From: Prescottella equi
GTDB taxonomy: Bacteria > Actinomycetota > Actinomycetes > Mycobacteriales > Mycobacteriaceae
Length of the DNA stretch: 64,000 nt
NCBI RefSeq assembly: GCF_002094305.1
Contig: NZ_LWTX01000006.1
Span: 186,001-250,000, forward strand
Reading direction: 5' to 3'
A program made the translations under genes and the position numbers. Under the pieces are notes generated by a model that worked only from the letters and a program-made list of their open reading frames with translations, ran no database searches and was not told the origin of the DNA. How positions within the stretch are numbered: position 1 is the stretch's first letter; every line of letters begins with the position of its first letter. This document shows positions 18,328 to 25,413 of this stretch, piece by piece.

Positions 18328-18401
18328 GTCGGTCTCCATGTAGCTGGGGGATCTGCTCGAGATCCGCACGGTCGATCCGCCTCGGCGGTGGTTCCTACAC
18401 T

Positions 18402-18437
18402 CGACATCAAACTTACTGCAGAGTAAGTTCAATGTCG
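18402..18437. promoter_or_regulatory. Nested operator palindrome between fadA2 and fabG4
   Basis: A 36-bp near-perfect palindrome with outer arms CGACAT/ATGTCG and inner core CTTACTGCAGAGTAAG (18412-18427). The core has the form CTTAC-N6-GTAAG, shared with the site at 23526 in front of the TetR gene. Its position between divergent starts would let one repressor dimer (or pair) control both fadA2 and fabG4-htdX. Confidence 0.75.
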
Positions 18438-18487
18438 ACACCGCACCCGGATGTACGGGTGCCCGATTGCGACAAAGAAGGTGGACC

Positions 18488-19834
18488 GTGGCAGCCAGCA
18501 AGGGCGCTCCCGACCTCTACTCACAGTTCCTCTCGTCCGCGCCGGGCGCATTCATCGCCAAGCAGGCCGGGTTGCCGCAGCCGGAGAAGCTGCGCCGCTA
18601 CAAGGCCGGCGAGCCCCCACTGGCCGGCCCCGTCCTCATCGGCGGCAAGGGCCGCTTGGTCGAGCCGGTTCGGGAACTGCTGTCGGACTACCCGGCCGCG
18701 CAGCCGCACGACGATCGTTACGGCGCGCTCGTGTTCGACGCCACCGGCATCGGTCAGGTCACCGAGCTCGTCCAGCTGTTCGAGTTCTTCCAACCCGTCA
18801 TCCGCAACCTCGCGTCGTGCGCTCGCGTAGTCGTCCTCGGCACGACGCCCGAGCTCACGTCGGGTGTCGACGAGCAGATCGTCCAGCGCGCGCTCGAAGG
18901 CTTCACCCGCAGCGTCGGCAAGGAGATCAAGCGCGGCTCCACCGCGCAGCTGGTCTACGTATCCCCCGACGCCGCGCCGGGTCTGTCCGGCCTCGAGTCG
19001 ACCCTGCGCTTCCTGCTGTCGGCCAAGTCCGCGTTCGTCGACGGCCAGGTCATCCGCGTCGGCGCGCAGGATTCCGTCGCCCCCGCCAGCTGGGACCGCC
19101 CACTCGAGGGCAAGGTCGCCGTCGTCACCGGCGCCGCCCGGGGCATCGGCGCCACCATCGCCGAAGTGCTCTCCCGCGACGGCGCGCACGTCGTGTGCGC
19201 CGACATCCCCGCCGCCGGTCAGGCGCTGTCGGAGACGGCGAACAAGGTGGGCGGCACATCGCTGGCCCTCGACGTCACCGCCGCCGACGCGGCCGACAAG
19301 CTGGCCGAGCACCTCACCGAGCGCCACGGCGGCGCCGACATCATCGTCCACAACGCCGGCATCACCCGCGACAAGACGCTCGCCAACATGGACGAGGCCC
19401 GCTGGAACAGCGTGCTCGGCGTCAACCTCCTCGCTCCGCAGAAGATCACCGAGGCACTCGTCGCCAAGGGCGTGCTGCGCGAAGGTGGACGCGTGATCGA
19501 CGTGTCGTCCATCGCGGGCATCGCGGGCAACCGCGGCCAGACCAACTACGGCACCTCGAAGGCGGGCGTCATCGGCCTGGTCCAGGCCACCGCTCCCGTG
19601 CTGGCCGAGAAGAAGATCACCATCAACGCCGTCGCCCCGGGCTTCATCGAGACCGCGATGACCGCGGCCATCCCCTTCGCCACCCGCGAGGCCGGACGCC
19701 GGATGAGTTCGCTGCTGCAGGGCGGCCAGACCGTGGACGTCGCCGAACTGGTGTCGTACTTCGCGAGCCCCGCCTCCAACGCCGTCACCGGCCAGATCGT
19801 CCGGGTGTGCGGCCAGTCCCTGCTGGGTGCGTGA
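18488..19834 (+). CDS. fabG4: 3-oxoacyl-ACP/CoA reductase FabG4 (high-molecular-weight type)
   Basis: NAD(P)H-dependent SDR that interconverts 3-ketoacyl and 3-hydroxyacyl thioesters. At 448 residues it is the two-domain HMW FabG type. The N-terminal ~210 residues are a degenerate flavodoxin-like/Rossmann domain ([20 protein letters not shown]). The C-terminal domain has the cofactor loop [13 protein letters not shown] (~222), HNAGITRD, the Ser in [12 protein letters not shown] and the YGTSKAG catalytic Tyr-Lys. GAAGG precedes the GTG start. The stop overlaps the htdX start (TGATG), so the two are translationally coupled. Together with fadA2 and fadE5 it forms the lipid module known from M. 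tuberculosis. Confidence 0.93.
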   Translation: MAASKGAPDLYSQFLSSAPGAFIAKQAGLPQPEKLRRYKAGEPPLAGPVLIGGKGRLVEPVRELLSDYPAAQPHDDRYGALVFDATGIGQVTELVQLFEFFQPVIRNLASCARVVVLGTTPELTSGVDEQIVQRALEGFTRSVGKEIKRGSTAQLVYVSPDAAPGLSGLESTLRFLLSAKSAFVDGQVIRVGAQDSVAPASWDRPLEGKVAVVTGAARGIGATIAEVLSRDGAHVVCADIPAAGQALSETANKVGGTSLALDVTAADAADKLAEHLTERHGGADIIVHNAGITRDKTLANMDEARWNSVLGVNLLAPQKITEALVAKGVLREGGRVIDVSSIAGIAGNRGQTNYGTSKAGVIGLVQATAPVLAEKKITINAVAPGFIETAMTAAIPFATREAGRRMSSLLQGGQTVDVAELVSYFASPASNAVTGQIVRVCGQSLLGA

Positions 19835-20706
19835 TGACGGGCCGCAAGAGCACCCTCGTGCAGCTGCGTGAGCAGCCCGGCACCCTCGACAACTACGCCC
19901 GCGCCGCGTTCGGCGCGCTGCCGTTCGTCAAGCCGTCCGGGCGCCGCAGCCTGCCGACGGAGACGCTGGCGCTGTCGGGTCTGCGCGTCGATCCGGACAA
20001 CCTGGCCGCCTACGCGAAGGTGTGCGGGCTGCGGTTCGGCGACACGCTCCCGATCACGTACCCGTTCACGCTCGTGTTCCCGACCGTGATGCGGTTGCTC
20101 ACCTCGCGCGAGTTCCCCTTCCCGGCAATCGGTTCCGTACACACCGACAACACGATCGAGCAGCTGCGCCCCATCTCGGTGAGCGAGCCGCTGGATCTGC
20201 GGGTCCACGCCGAGAACCTACGGCCGCACGCCAAGGGCACACAGGTGGACCTGGTCAGCGAGGTCTCGGTGGGTCGCGAGCTCGTGTGGCGTCAGGTCAG
20301 CACGTTCCTGAAGATGCACCCCACCGGGGCGCCGAAGGAAGCCAAGGCCGAACACAAGGACGAGGTCCCGCCGCGGCCCACCCGCACCCTGCGGGTGGAT
20401 CAGAAGATCATCAGCCGGTACGCGGCGGTGTCGGGCGACCGCAACCCGATCCACGTCTCGTCGCTGGGCGCCAAGGCATTCGGGTTCCCCAGCACGATCG
20501 CGCACGGTATGTGGAGCGCCGCGGCGGCGCTGCAGCCGCTCGAGGGAAGGGTGGCCGACGCGGTCACCTACACCGTCCGCTTCGGTAAGCCGATCGTGCT
20601 GCCGGCCACGGTGAACCTGTACGCCGACCGGACGGCCGAGGGTTGGGATCTGTCCCTGAAGAACCCCAAGAAGGGCTATCCGCACCTGAGCGCGACCCTG
20701 CGCTAG
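19834..20706 (+). CDS. htdX: (R)-specific 3-hydroxyacyl-thioester dehydratase HtdX (MaoC family)
   Basis: Double hot-dog hydratase that dehydrates (3R)-hydroxyacyl thioesters, the natural partner of FabG4. At 290 residues it has the usual length. The hydratase-2 motif is in the C-terminal half: YAAVSGDRNPIHVSS, with Asp and His as the catalytic pair (~residues 198-205), followed by GFPSTIAHGMW. The N-terminal half is the degenerate hot-dog (RVDPDNLAAYAKVCGLRFGD ... TYPFTLVFP). It shares one nucleotide with fabG4. A long palindromic repeat follows within 10 bp of the stop. Confidence 0.93.
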   Translation: MTGRKSTLVQLREQPGTLDNYARAAFGALPFVKPSGRRSLPTETLALSGLRVDPDNLAAYAKVCGLRFGDTLPITYPFTLVFPTVMRLLTSREFPFPAIGSVHTDNTIEQLRPISVSEPLDLRVHAENLRPHAKGTQVDLVSEVSVGRELVWRQVSTFLKMHPTGAPKEAKAEHKDEVPPRPTRTLRVDQKIISRYAAVSGDRNPIHVSSLGAKAFGFPSTIAHGMWSAAAALQPLEGRVADAVTYTVRFGKPIVLPATVNLYADRTAEGWDLSLKNPKKGYPHLSATLR

Positions 20707-20713
20707 GCGCTTC

Positions 20714-20765
20714 GCACCTGTGCGCCTTTTCGGTACCAGTAGCTACCGAAAAGGCGCACAGGTGC
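20714..20765. repeat. Palindromic repeat, family A, intergenic copy
   Basis: Perfect 22-bp arms (20714-20735, 20744-20765) with core GTGCGCCTTTTCGGTA and an 8-nt loop, extended by GGCGC/GCGCC outside. It lies between the converging htdX and merR genes and may act as their terminator. Its central 48 bp (20717-20764) has an open frame reading PVRLFGTSSYRKGAQV, similar to two copies found inside genes at 27332 and 35562. Confidence 0.85.
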
Positions 20766-20774
20766 CGCAGGCGC

Positions 20775-21080
20775 CTACTGCCCGAGTTCCGTTCGCAGCC
20801 GCTCGTTCTCCGCCGCCAGCTCCGCGTTCGTCGCCTCGAGATCGAGGATCTGCCGGATACCTGTGAGATTGACGCCGGCCTCGACCAGTTCCGACACCCG
20901 CGACAGCCGGTAGATGTCGTCCTCGCTGTAGCGGCGTGTGCCGCCACCGGTGCGGGACGGGTTGATCAGCCCACGCCGCTCGTACAGCCGCAGAGTCTGC
21001 GGACCGATTCCGGTCAGTTCCGAGGTGACCGAAATTCCGTAGACTCCGCGGGTCGAGCGGGGCGGAGACTGTTGCGTCAT
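20775..21080 (-). CDS. MerR-family regulator, HspR-like
   Basis: A 101-residue DNA-binding protein. A winged-helix MerR domain spans about residues 12-80: YGISVTSELTGIGPQTLRLY, ERRGLINPSRTGGGTRRYSEDD, then LVEAGVNLTGIRQIL. A short coiled-coil C-terminus (ATNAELAAENERLRTELGQ) likely dimerises it. No cysteine-rich effector domain is present. The sequence pattern is closest to HspR (heat-shock repressor), but no dnaK operon is adjacent, so the target is uncertain. The ATG chosen has GAAGG 5 nt upstream; an ATG four codons earlier also exists. Confidence 0.85.
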   Translation of the reverse strand: MTQQSPPRSTRGVYGISVTSELTGIGPQTLRLYERRGLINPSRTGGGTRRYSEDDIYRLSRVSELVEAGVNLTGIRQILDLEATNAELAAENERLRTELGQ

Positions 21081-21286
21081 CGTGGCCTTCATATCGCGTC
21101 GAGTTCGGTCGCGTGGGAACGCGTACGCGGGCAGTTCACCCGGGCCGTCGAGAAGTTCCGGGCCTCGTCTGCGTACCGTCCGCGAGCTTGTGCTGACAAC
21201 TCACCGTAGCACCGACCCTGCATCGAATGTGCGGCGGTGGACGAAGATTCCCTGTGCCGCAGGTTACGGGGAAACGGCGGCGGGAA

Positions 21287-21661
21287 TCACACCTCGCTCG
21301 GCGGGCTCAGCTCTCCCAACTCCATGTCCGCCTCGATCCGGTTGCCGGTGCGGTCCAGTTCCGCGATCGCCCGGTCGAAGGCGTCCACCAACCACTCGCA
21401 CTCGACCGACACGAGCTCCTCGGCGCCGCCGTCCGCCACCGCCTGGAAGAACCGCACGGTCCAGCGCTCGACGGACGCGTGATCGTCCGAGAGCCCGTCT
21501 ACCTCGTGATTCGTCGCCAACAGGAAGCGGTTGTACTCGAAATCCACGCGGATCGCGTAGCCGGCGCCCGTATTGACCACGTTCGCCGGACGATGCGTCG
21601 CGGCAGCGAGCGCGGTGAGCGCGTCGGCGTAGTGGTCGGCGTGTTCGCGGGTACGTGGCAC
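21287..21661 (-). CDS. Conserved hypothetical protein
   Basis: A 124-residue protein I do not recognise. The GTG start has AGAGGTG 6 nt upstream. The sequence is soluble and acidic with mixed helix and strand: HADHYADALTALAAATHR, YAIRVDFEYNRFLLATNHE, ERWTVRFFQAVADGG, ECEWLVDAFDRAIAELDRTG. A Phe/Tyr-rich strand pair around residues 35-50 suggests a small alpha/beta domain. It stands between the MerR gene and the whiB region, transcribed away from the latter. Confidence 0.65.
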   Translation of the reverse strand: MPRTREHADHYADALTALAAATHRPANVVNTGAGYAIRVDFEYNRFLLATNHEVDGLSDDHASVERWTVRFFQAVADGGAEELVSVECEWLVDAFDRAIAELDRTGNRIEADMELGELSPPSEV

Positions 21662-21886
21662 TGGTGTCACCTCTGTCGGAAAGACCACCGCAGGGCATGC
21701 GGCGGCAGGGCGCGACGAGCCGCGGCAGGAAGCCCGCTCGATCACATCCCTGCAACGAACGTTACGCGTCCTCCCTTCCCCCGCGGCGCACGAGCCGCCA
21801 CAAATTTCACGGATCCGACACACGCCACCAATCGCCTCCCACCTGCACGGAAGATCCGATCCACGCTCGGTTTCAATTAATCTGCT
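21662..21886. other. Intergenic region before the whiB leader
   Basis: Roughly 225 bp between the divergent hypothetical gene and the whiB-proximal promoter. GC falls towards its right end (tttcaattaatctgc). No palindrome, repeat or RNA gene was recognised. Confidence 0.4.
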
Positions 21887-21914
21887 TTGACGGACACAGA
21901 TTTTGTTGTACGGT
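21887..21914 (+). promoter_or_regulatory. SigA-like promoter for the whiB region
   Basis: TTGACG (21887-21892) and TACGGT (21909-21914) are separated by 16 nt, a good match to the actinobacterial housekeeping -35/-10 pattern (TTGAC and TANNNT). It lies about 50 nt before the first small ORF of the whiB leader. Confidence 0.5.
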
Positions 21915-21961
21915 TCAGAGGTCAAAGCTTCCAGATGCAAGCGAAGAAGAGTGAGACGGAG

Positions 21962-22093
21962 ATGTCAGACCAGGCCGCGTCAGCGGCGGACGGATGCACT
22001 CCCCCCACCGGTCTTCCGAACCTGGGCAGCGAGCCGAGAGGCCTCGCCCCGCACCGGGTGGGCCGTGTCAGAAGAAAGGATGACCACACGTGA
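21962..22093 (+). CDS. Short leader ORF upstream of whiB
   Basis: A 43-codon ORF (MSDQAASAADGCTPPTGLPN...) with GACGGAG just before the ATG. It ends in KDDHT, and its TGA overlaps the GTG of the next small ORF (ACGTGA), a typical translational-coupling arrangement. It has no recognisable domain. It could be a real small protein or a regulatory upstream ORF. Confidence is moderate because the composition is only weakly coding. Confidence 0.4.
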   Translation: MSDQAASAADGCTPPTGLPNLGSEPRGLAPHRVGRVRRKDDHT

Positions 22094-22230
22094 GTGCACA
22101 CCGCTCGGCCGCCGCAGGCCGCGCCTCGGCGACCTGGTCGCTGAGCACCGAAGAGCTCAAGCGCCGCCTCGACGGCATGTTCGCCGACGTCCACCGCCCG
22201 GAGGACGCACCCGAACTCAGCGCCGCCTGA
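22090..22230 (+). CDS. Small helical protein upstream of whiB
   Basis: A 46-residue ORF with GTG start and GAAAGGA about 8 nt upstream. The segment WSLSTEELKRRLDGMFADVH is a clear amphipathic helix and the third-position GC is high, so it looks coding. It is coupled to the preceding short ORF and followed after 49 nt by the WhiB gene, with which it probably shares a transcript. Function unknown. Confidence 0.5.
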   Translation: MSAHRSAAAGRASATWSLSTEELKRRLDGMFADVHRPEDAPELSAA

Positions 22231-22279
22231 CGGCCCCAGACGCGATCGACAGTCCACGAAGAATCACGAGGAGCATTCG

Positions 22280-22579
22280 ATGACCGGAATCAGCCCGAAC
22301 CTCGCACCCCTGGCCGACACCTGGGAATGGCAGCAGCACGGCCGCTGCCAGGGCATGGACGAGTCGATCTTCTTTCCCCCGACCGGCGAGCGTGGCAACG
22401 CCCGCATGATGCGTGAGCGGCGCGCGAAGGCAATCTGCGCGACCTGCCCCGTCATGAAGAAGTGCCTCGAGCACTCCCTCGCCCTCCCCGAACCCTTCGG
22501 CGTGTGGGGCGGCATGGGCGAATCCGAGCGGGCGATCGCCCTGCGCGGACGCCGCGTCCGGCACCGCCCCGCGGCCTGA
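22280..22579 (+). CDS. whiB3: WhiB-family iron-sulfur redox regulator, WhiB3-like
   Basis: A 99-residue transcription factor of the Wbl family. The four [4Fe-4S]-binding cysteines are Cys23, Cys53, Cys56 and Cys62 (RCQGMD, ICATCPVMKKC). The GVWGG turn (GVWGGM) follows, and a basic C-terminus (RGRRVRHRPAA) binds DNA. The N-terminal ADTWEWQQHGRCQGMD and GERGNAR segments resemble WhiB3 rather than WhiB1, 2 or 4. WhiB3 senses redox state and controls lipid synthesis in mycobacteria by binding SigA. GAGGAGC precedes the ATG. Confidence 0.85.
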   Translation: MTGISPNLAPLADTWEWQQHGRCQGMDESIFFPPTGERGNARMMRERRAKAICATCPVMKKCLEHSLALPEPFGVWGGMGESERAIALRGRRVRHRPAA

Positions 22580-22591
22580 CCGCCACCAAAT

Positions 22592-22650
22592 CTCTCCCCT
22601 ACCGAAAGACCTCTCCCCCACCGGAGAGACCGCTCCCCTACCGAAAGCGC
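22592..22650. repeat. Three imperfect 19-20 bp tandem repeats
   Basis: Units at 22592-22610, 22611-22630 and 22631-22650 follow the pattern CTCTCCCCTACCGAAAGAC. They fill the gap between the whiB stop and the DUF6131 start and end 12 nt before its ATG. Each unit pairs C-rich and GA-rich halves (CTCTCC with GGAGAG in the middle unit), so the transcript could fold. Role unknown. Confidence 0.7.
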
Positions 22651-22662
22651 AAGGTACACAAC

Positions 22663-22818
22663 ATGATCACTCTCGGCATCATCCTGCTCGTCATCGGCCT
22701 GCTCATCAAGATCCCGATCCTGTGGACGCTGGGCATCATCGCGCTCGTGGTCGGTGCGGTGCTGCTGATCCTGGGTGCCGCAGGACGCGCGGTCGGTGGT
22801 CGCAAACACTGGTACTGA
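22663..22818 (+). CDS. DUF6131-type small membrane protein
   Basis: A 51-residue, two-helix membrane protein: MITLGIILLVIGLLIKI, PILWTLGIIALVVGAVLLIL, then GAAGRAVGGRKHWY. The ending GGRxHWY and the length match small proteins annotated DUF6131, widespread in actinobacteria and of unknown function. AAGG lies about 10 nt before the ATG. It probably sits on the whiB transcript and is followed by a strong terminator. Confidence 0.8.
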   Translation: MITLGIILLVIGLLIKIPILWTLGIIALVVGAVLLILGAAGRAVGGRKHWY

Positions 22819-22822
22819 TCCG

Positions 22823-22867
22823 CAGACGCGAGTGGCCCCGGGCAGCACGCCCGGGGCCACTCGTCTG
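22823..22867. terminator. Strong bidirectional hairpin between DUF6131 and tetR
   Basis: A 19-bp stem with one bulged C (CAGACG then GAGTGGCCCCGGGC, paired with 22849-22867) and a 5-nt loop, between converging genes. An imperfect TAC/AAC trinucleotide run (22871-22894) follows and reaches the tetR stop codon. Confidence 0.8.
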
Positions 22868-22891
22868 TCGGTACTACTACAACTACAACTA

Positions 22892-23494
22892 CTACTGCTT
22901 CTTCTTGCTCGTGCCCGCCAGGCCGCGCCACGCGAGATTCTCGAGCAGGTCGACGGCAGCATCGACGTCGATCTCACCACCGGCCACCCGGTCCGCGACG
23001 GCCTCGCCGGCCCCGACCAGCGCTACCGCCATGATCGAGAAGTCGGTACCCGGCTCGGGATCCTTGGTGCTCGACTCCAGTAACTTCGCCGTCAGTTCGA
23101 TCAACCGGTCACGGCTGCTGCTGACCTGCGACGCGAACGTCTGCTGCCCGATCGCCTGCCGGTACAGCACCATCCACGAGCGCCGGTTCGCGTCGACGAA
23201 CCCGAGAAAACCGGCCAGCGCGGCACGCAACTGCTCGCGCGGGGGAAGGTTGGGGTCGCCCGCAGGCGAGATGGCCTCGACGAACCGCACGCCCTCCCGG
23301 TGGATGCACGCCGCGAACAGTTCGTCCTTGGACCCGTAGTACAGGTAGAGCATCGGCTTCGAGATGTTCGCCCGGGCGGCGATCGCATCCATCGAGGCGT
23401 CGTGGAAGCCGTTGTCGGAGAAGACCTCGATGGCGGCGTCCAGCATCTGCTGCTCACGCACAGCCCTCGGCAGCCGCTTGGTGCCTCCAGCCAT
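22892..23494 (-). CDS. TetR-family repressor of the fad module (Rv0238-like)
   Basis: A 200-residue regulator. The TetR_N helix-turn-helix is at residues ~10-55: REQQMLDAAIEVFSDNGFHD, ASMDAIAARANISKPMLYLY, YGSKDELF. The C-terminal ligand domain contains RRSWMVLYRQAIG and VALVGAGEAVADR. Tandem ATGs follow GGAGG; the second is chosen (the first lies 3 nt upstream). Its own promoter holds CTTACTCTACGGTAAG, the same operator form as between fadA2 and fabG4, so autoregulation and control of the beta-oxidation genes are inferred. An acyl-CoA is a plausible ligand. From memory the M. tuberculosis counterpart is Rv0238, next to lpqI. Confidence 0.9.
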   Translation of the reverse strand: MAGGTKRLPRAVREQQMLDAAIEVFSDNGFHDASMDAIAARANISKPMLYLYYGSKDELFAACIHREGVRFVEAISPAGDPNLPPREQLRAALAGFLGFVDANRRSWMVLYRQAIGQQTFASQVSSSRDRLIELTAKLLESSTKDPEPGTDFSIMAVALVGAGEAVADRVAGGEIDVDAAVDLLENLAWRGLAGTSKKKQ

Positions 23495-23525
23495 CATTCC
23501 TCCAACCACAGGTAAGAGATGCCAT

Positions 23526-23541
23526 CTTACTCTACGGTAAG
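23526..23541. promoter_or_regulatory. TetR operator in the tetR promoter
   Basis: CTTACTCTACGGTAAG, a CTTAC-N6-GTAAG palindrome, sits 32 nt before the tetR start codon. The spacing and core equal those of the site at 18412-18427. Confidence 0.75.
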
Positions 23542-23578
23542 AAGATCAACGGTCACTTCATTGTGACCCAGGCGATCC

Positions 23579-24760
23579 TCAGCAGCTCACAGCGCCCTTC
23601 GCGCGCGCCACCGTCAGCACCGACTCGTCCACCTGCGACTGCGGCAACCGTCCCTTCGCGACCGCGTCCTCGAGATGGTCCAGCACCCGCGGCACGTCGT
23701 CGGTCGTGAGCCACAGCGCCGACGTCACGCCGGACTTCAGGGCCTGCTCCACCGCGTCGGCGATGTCGAACCGATCGGTGATCGCCTTCATCCCGCTCAG
23801 GTCGTCGGTGAAGATCACCCCTTCGAACGGGGGCGCGTCGTAGCCCGTCCCCTTCCGGAGCAGGTCGACGGCCTGCGGGCTCAGGCTCGCCGGCAGCCCG
23901 TCGGTGGTGAGACCAGGAACGCTGAGATGACCCAACATCACGCCGACCTCGGTGTCGACCAGGTTCCGGAACGGCACGAGGTCGGTGTTCTGCAACTGGT
24001 CGAGGGGCGGCGTGGTGACGGCGCCGGTGTGCGAATCACCGGACGCCGATCCGTGGCCCGGGAAGTGCTTGATGACCGGCAGGATCCCGGCGTCCCGCAT
24101 GCCACGGGCGTACGCGTCGGCGTACCGGGTGACCACCTCCGGATCGTCCGAGAACGATCGGTCGCCGATCACCGAGTCGTCCGGCTGGCTGCTCACGTCG
24201 ACGTCGGGGGCGAAGTTGACGGTGATCCCGACACTGCGCAGCTTGCGGCCGCGCTCGAGCGCCATCTCGTAGGCCTGGTCCGTCGTCATGGTGCGCGCGA
24301 CCTCCCGCGCCGACGGGTCCGGCCCGAACAGCTGGTCGACACGGGACACCCGGCCGCCCTCCTCGTCGATGGTCACCATGAGCGGCACCGCGCTGGCTTC
24401 CGCGACCTGCGCGGCCTCCCCGTTCGCGAGCATCGACTCGTCGGTCCAGCTGCCGATGAAGATGCCACCGATGCCCTCGGACTTCACGACGTCGAGGGCG
24501 TCCGCGGTACCCGTGACGCCCACCGTGAGCAGCTGCGCCAGCTTCTGCCGCTCCGTGAGCGACTTCAGGAAACCGGGTCCGCACACCGCGGAGCCGAACG
24601 GTCCCGGCGCCGCCGCCTGCGAGGTGGTCGACGTCGACGACGCCGCTGATTCGGACGTCGACGGCTGGGACGTCGCGGTGGTGTCGGTCCCGTTCCCGGA
24701 CGAGCACCCGGCCGCGAGACCGGCGCACAGGACGAGGGCGAACGCATGTCGGATTCGCAT
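23579..24760 (-). CDS. lpqI: Lipoprotein beta-N-acetylglucosaminidase LpqI (GH3, NagZ-like)
   Basis: Exported lipoprotein glycosidase of family GH3 that removes N-acetylglucosamine from cell-wall muropeptides. The ATG chosen gives MRIRHAFALVLCAGLAAGC, a signal peptide with lipobox LAAGC; an ATG seven codons earlier is an alternative. After a Ser/Thr-rich linker (~35 residues) comes the TIM barrel: GIGGIFIGSW, VTIDEEGGRVSRV, NFAPDVDV and the NagZ-type active-site loop KHFPGHG...DSHTGAV, which supplies the acid/base His-Asp dyad (~residue 235). The nucleophile Asp is in IFTDDLSGMKAI. It lies upstream of tetR in the same direction, as in M. tuberculosis. Confidence 0.93.
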   Translation of the reverse strand: MRIRHAFALVLCAGLAAGCSSGNGTDTTATSQPSTSESAASSTSTTSQAAAPGPFGSAVCGPGFLKSLTERQKLAQLLTVGVTGTADALDVVKSEGIGGIFIGSWTDESMLANGEAAQVAEASAVPLMVTIDEEGGRVSRVDQLFGPDPSAREVARTMTTDQAYEMALERGRKLRSVGITVNFAPDVDVSSQPDDSVIGDRSFSDDPEVVTRYADAYARGMRDAGILPVIKHFPGHGSASGDSHTGAVTTPPLDQLQNTDLVPFRNLVDTEVGVMLGHLSVPGLTTDGLPASLSPQAVDLLRKGTGYDAPPFEGVIFTDDLSGMKAITDRFDIADAVEQALKSGVTSALWLTTDDVPRVLDHLEDAVAKGRLPQSQVDESVLTVARAKGAVSC

Positions 24761-24890
24761 GGTTCCGACCGTAGTCGACATCGATCCGAGCGGTTTCCGA
24801 GCCGGACACCCCGGGTAATGGCAAGGTAATCTTCAAGAACGGAAGCCGAAGGCCGCCCCGGGCGGTCGACCCCGATTCCAGGAGGTCACA

Positions 24891-25358
24891 GTGCCTGCAG
24901 ATCTCATGCTCATCGCTTACGACGGCTCCGACAACGCCAAGCGTGCGATCCAGCACGCCGGCCGATTCCTGGCCGCGAACCGCGCCGTGGTGGTCACCGC
25001 GTGGGAACCCATGGTCCGGCAGGCGGCTCGGATGTCCGGACTGTCCGGGGTCATGCAGCCCGAATGGGTGCCCGACGAGCAGTCCGAGGACGTCGCCCTC
25101 ATCGACGCCCGCACCACCAACGACGAGGGTGTCGACCTCGCGCTGGCCGCCGGACTCAACGCCGAGGGCCGCTGCTGCGAGTCGTCGACCGCCATCTGGG
25201 CCGCGATCGTCGAATGCGCCGACGAACTGGACGCCGACATCATCGTCACCGGCACCCGGGGCACCACGGGGCTGCGGTCGCTGCTGCAGAGCAGCGTCGC
25301 CGACCACGTCCTGCGGCACAGTCACCGGCCGGTGCTGATCGTTCCGCCGGGCAAGTAG
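24891..25358 (+). CDS. Universal stress protein (UspA family)
   Basis: A 155-residue single-domain USP starting at GTG with AGGAGG 7 nt upstream. The N-terminal MLIAYDGSDNAKRAIQHAG is typical. The ATP-binding loop G-x2-G-x9-G-[ST] is nearly intact: TGTRGTTGLRSLLQSSVADH has Ser where the third Gly is expected, and HRPVLIVPPG ends the fold. ATP binding is therefore likely but not certain. The gene is 55 nt upstream of the isochorismate synthase gene and may share its transcript. Confidence 0.88.
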   Translation: MPADLMLIAYDGSDNAKRAIQHAGRFLAANRAVVVTAWEPMVRQAARMSGLSGVMQPEWVPDEQSEDVALIDARTTNDEGVDLALAAGLNAEGRCCESSTAIWAAIVECADELDADIIVTGTRGTTGLRSLLQSSVADHVLRHSHRPVLIVPPGK

Positions 25359-25413
25359 AGGCGCGAACCTGAGGGCGGCCGTCCACGGTGCCACGACTAT
25401 CGTCGGCAACATC

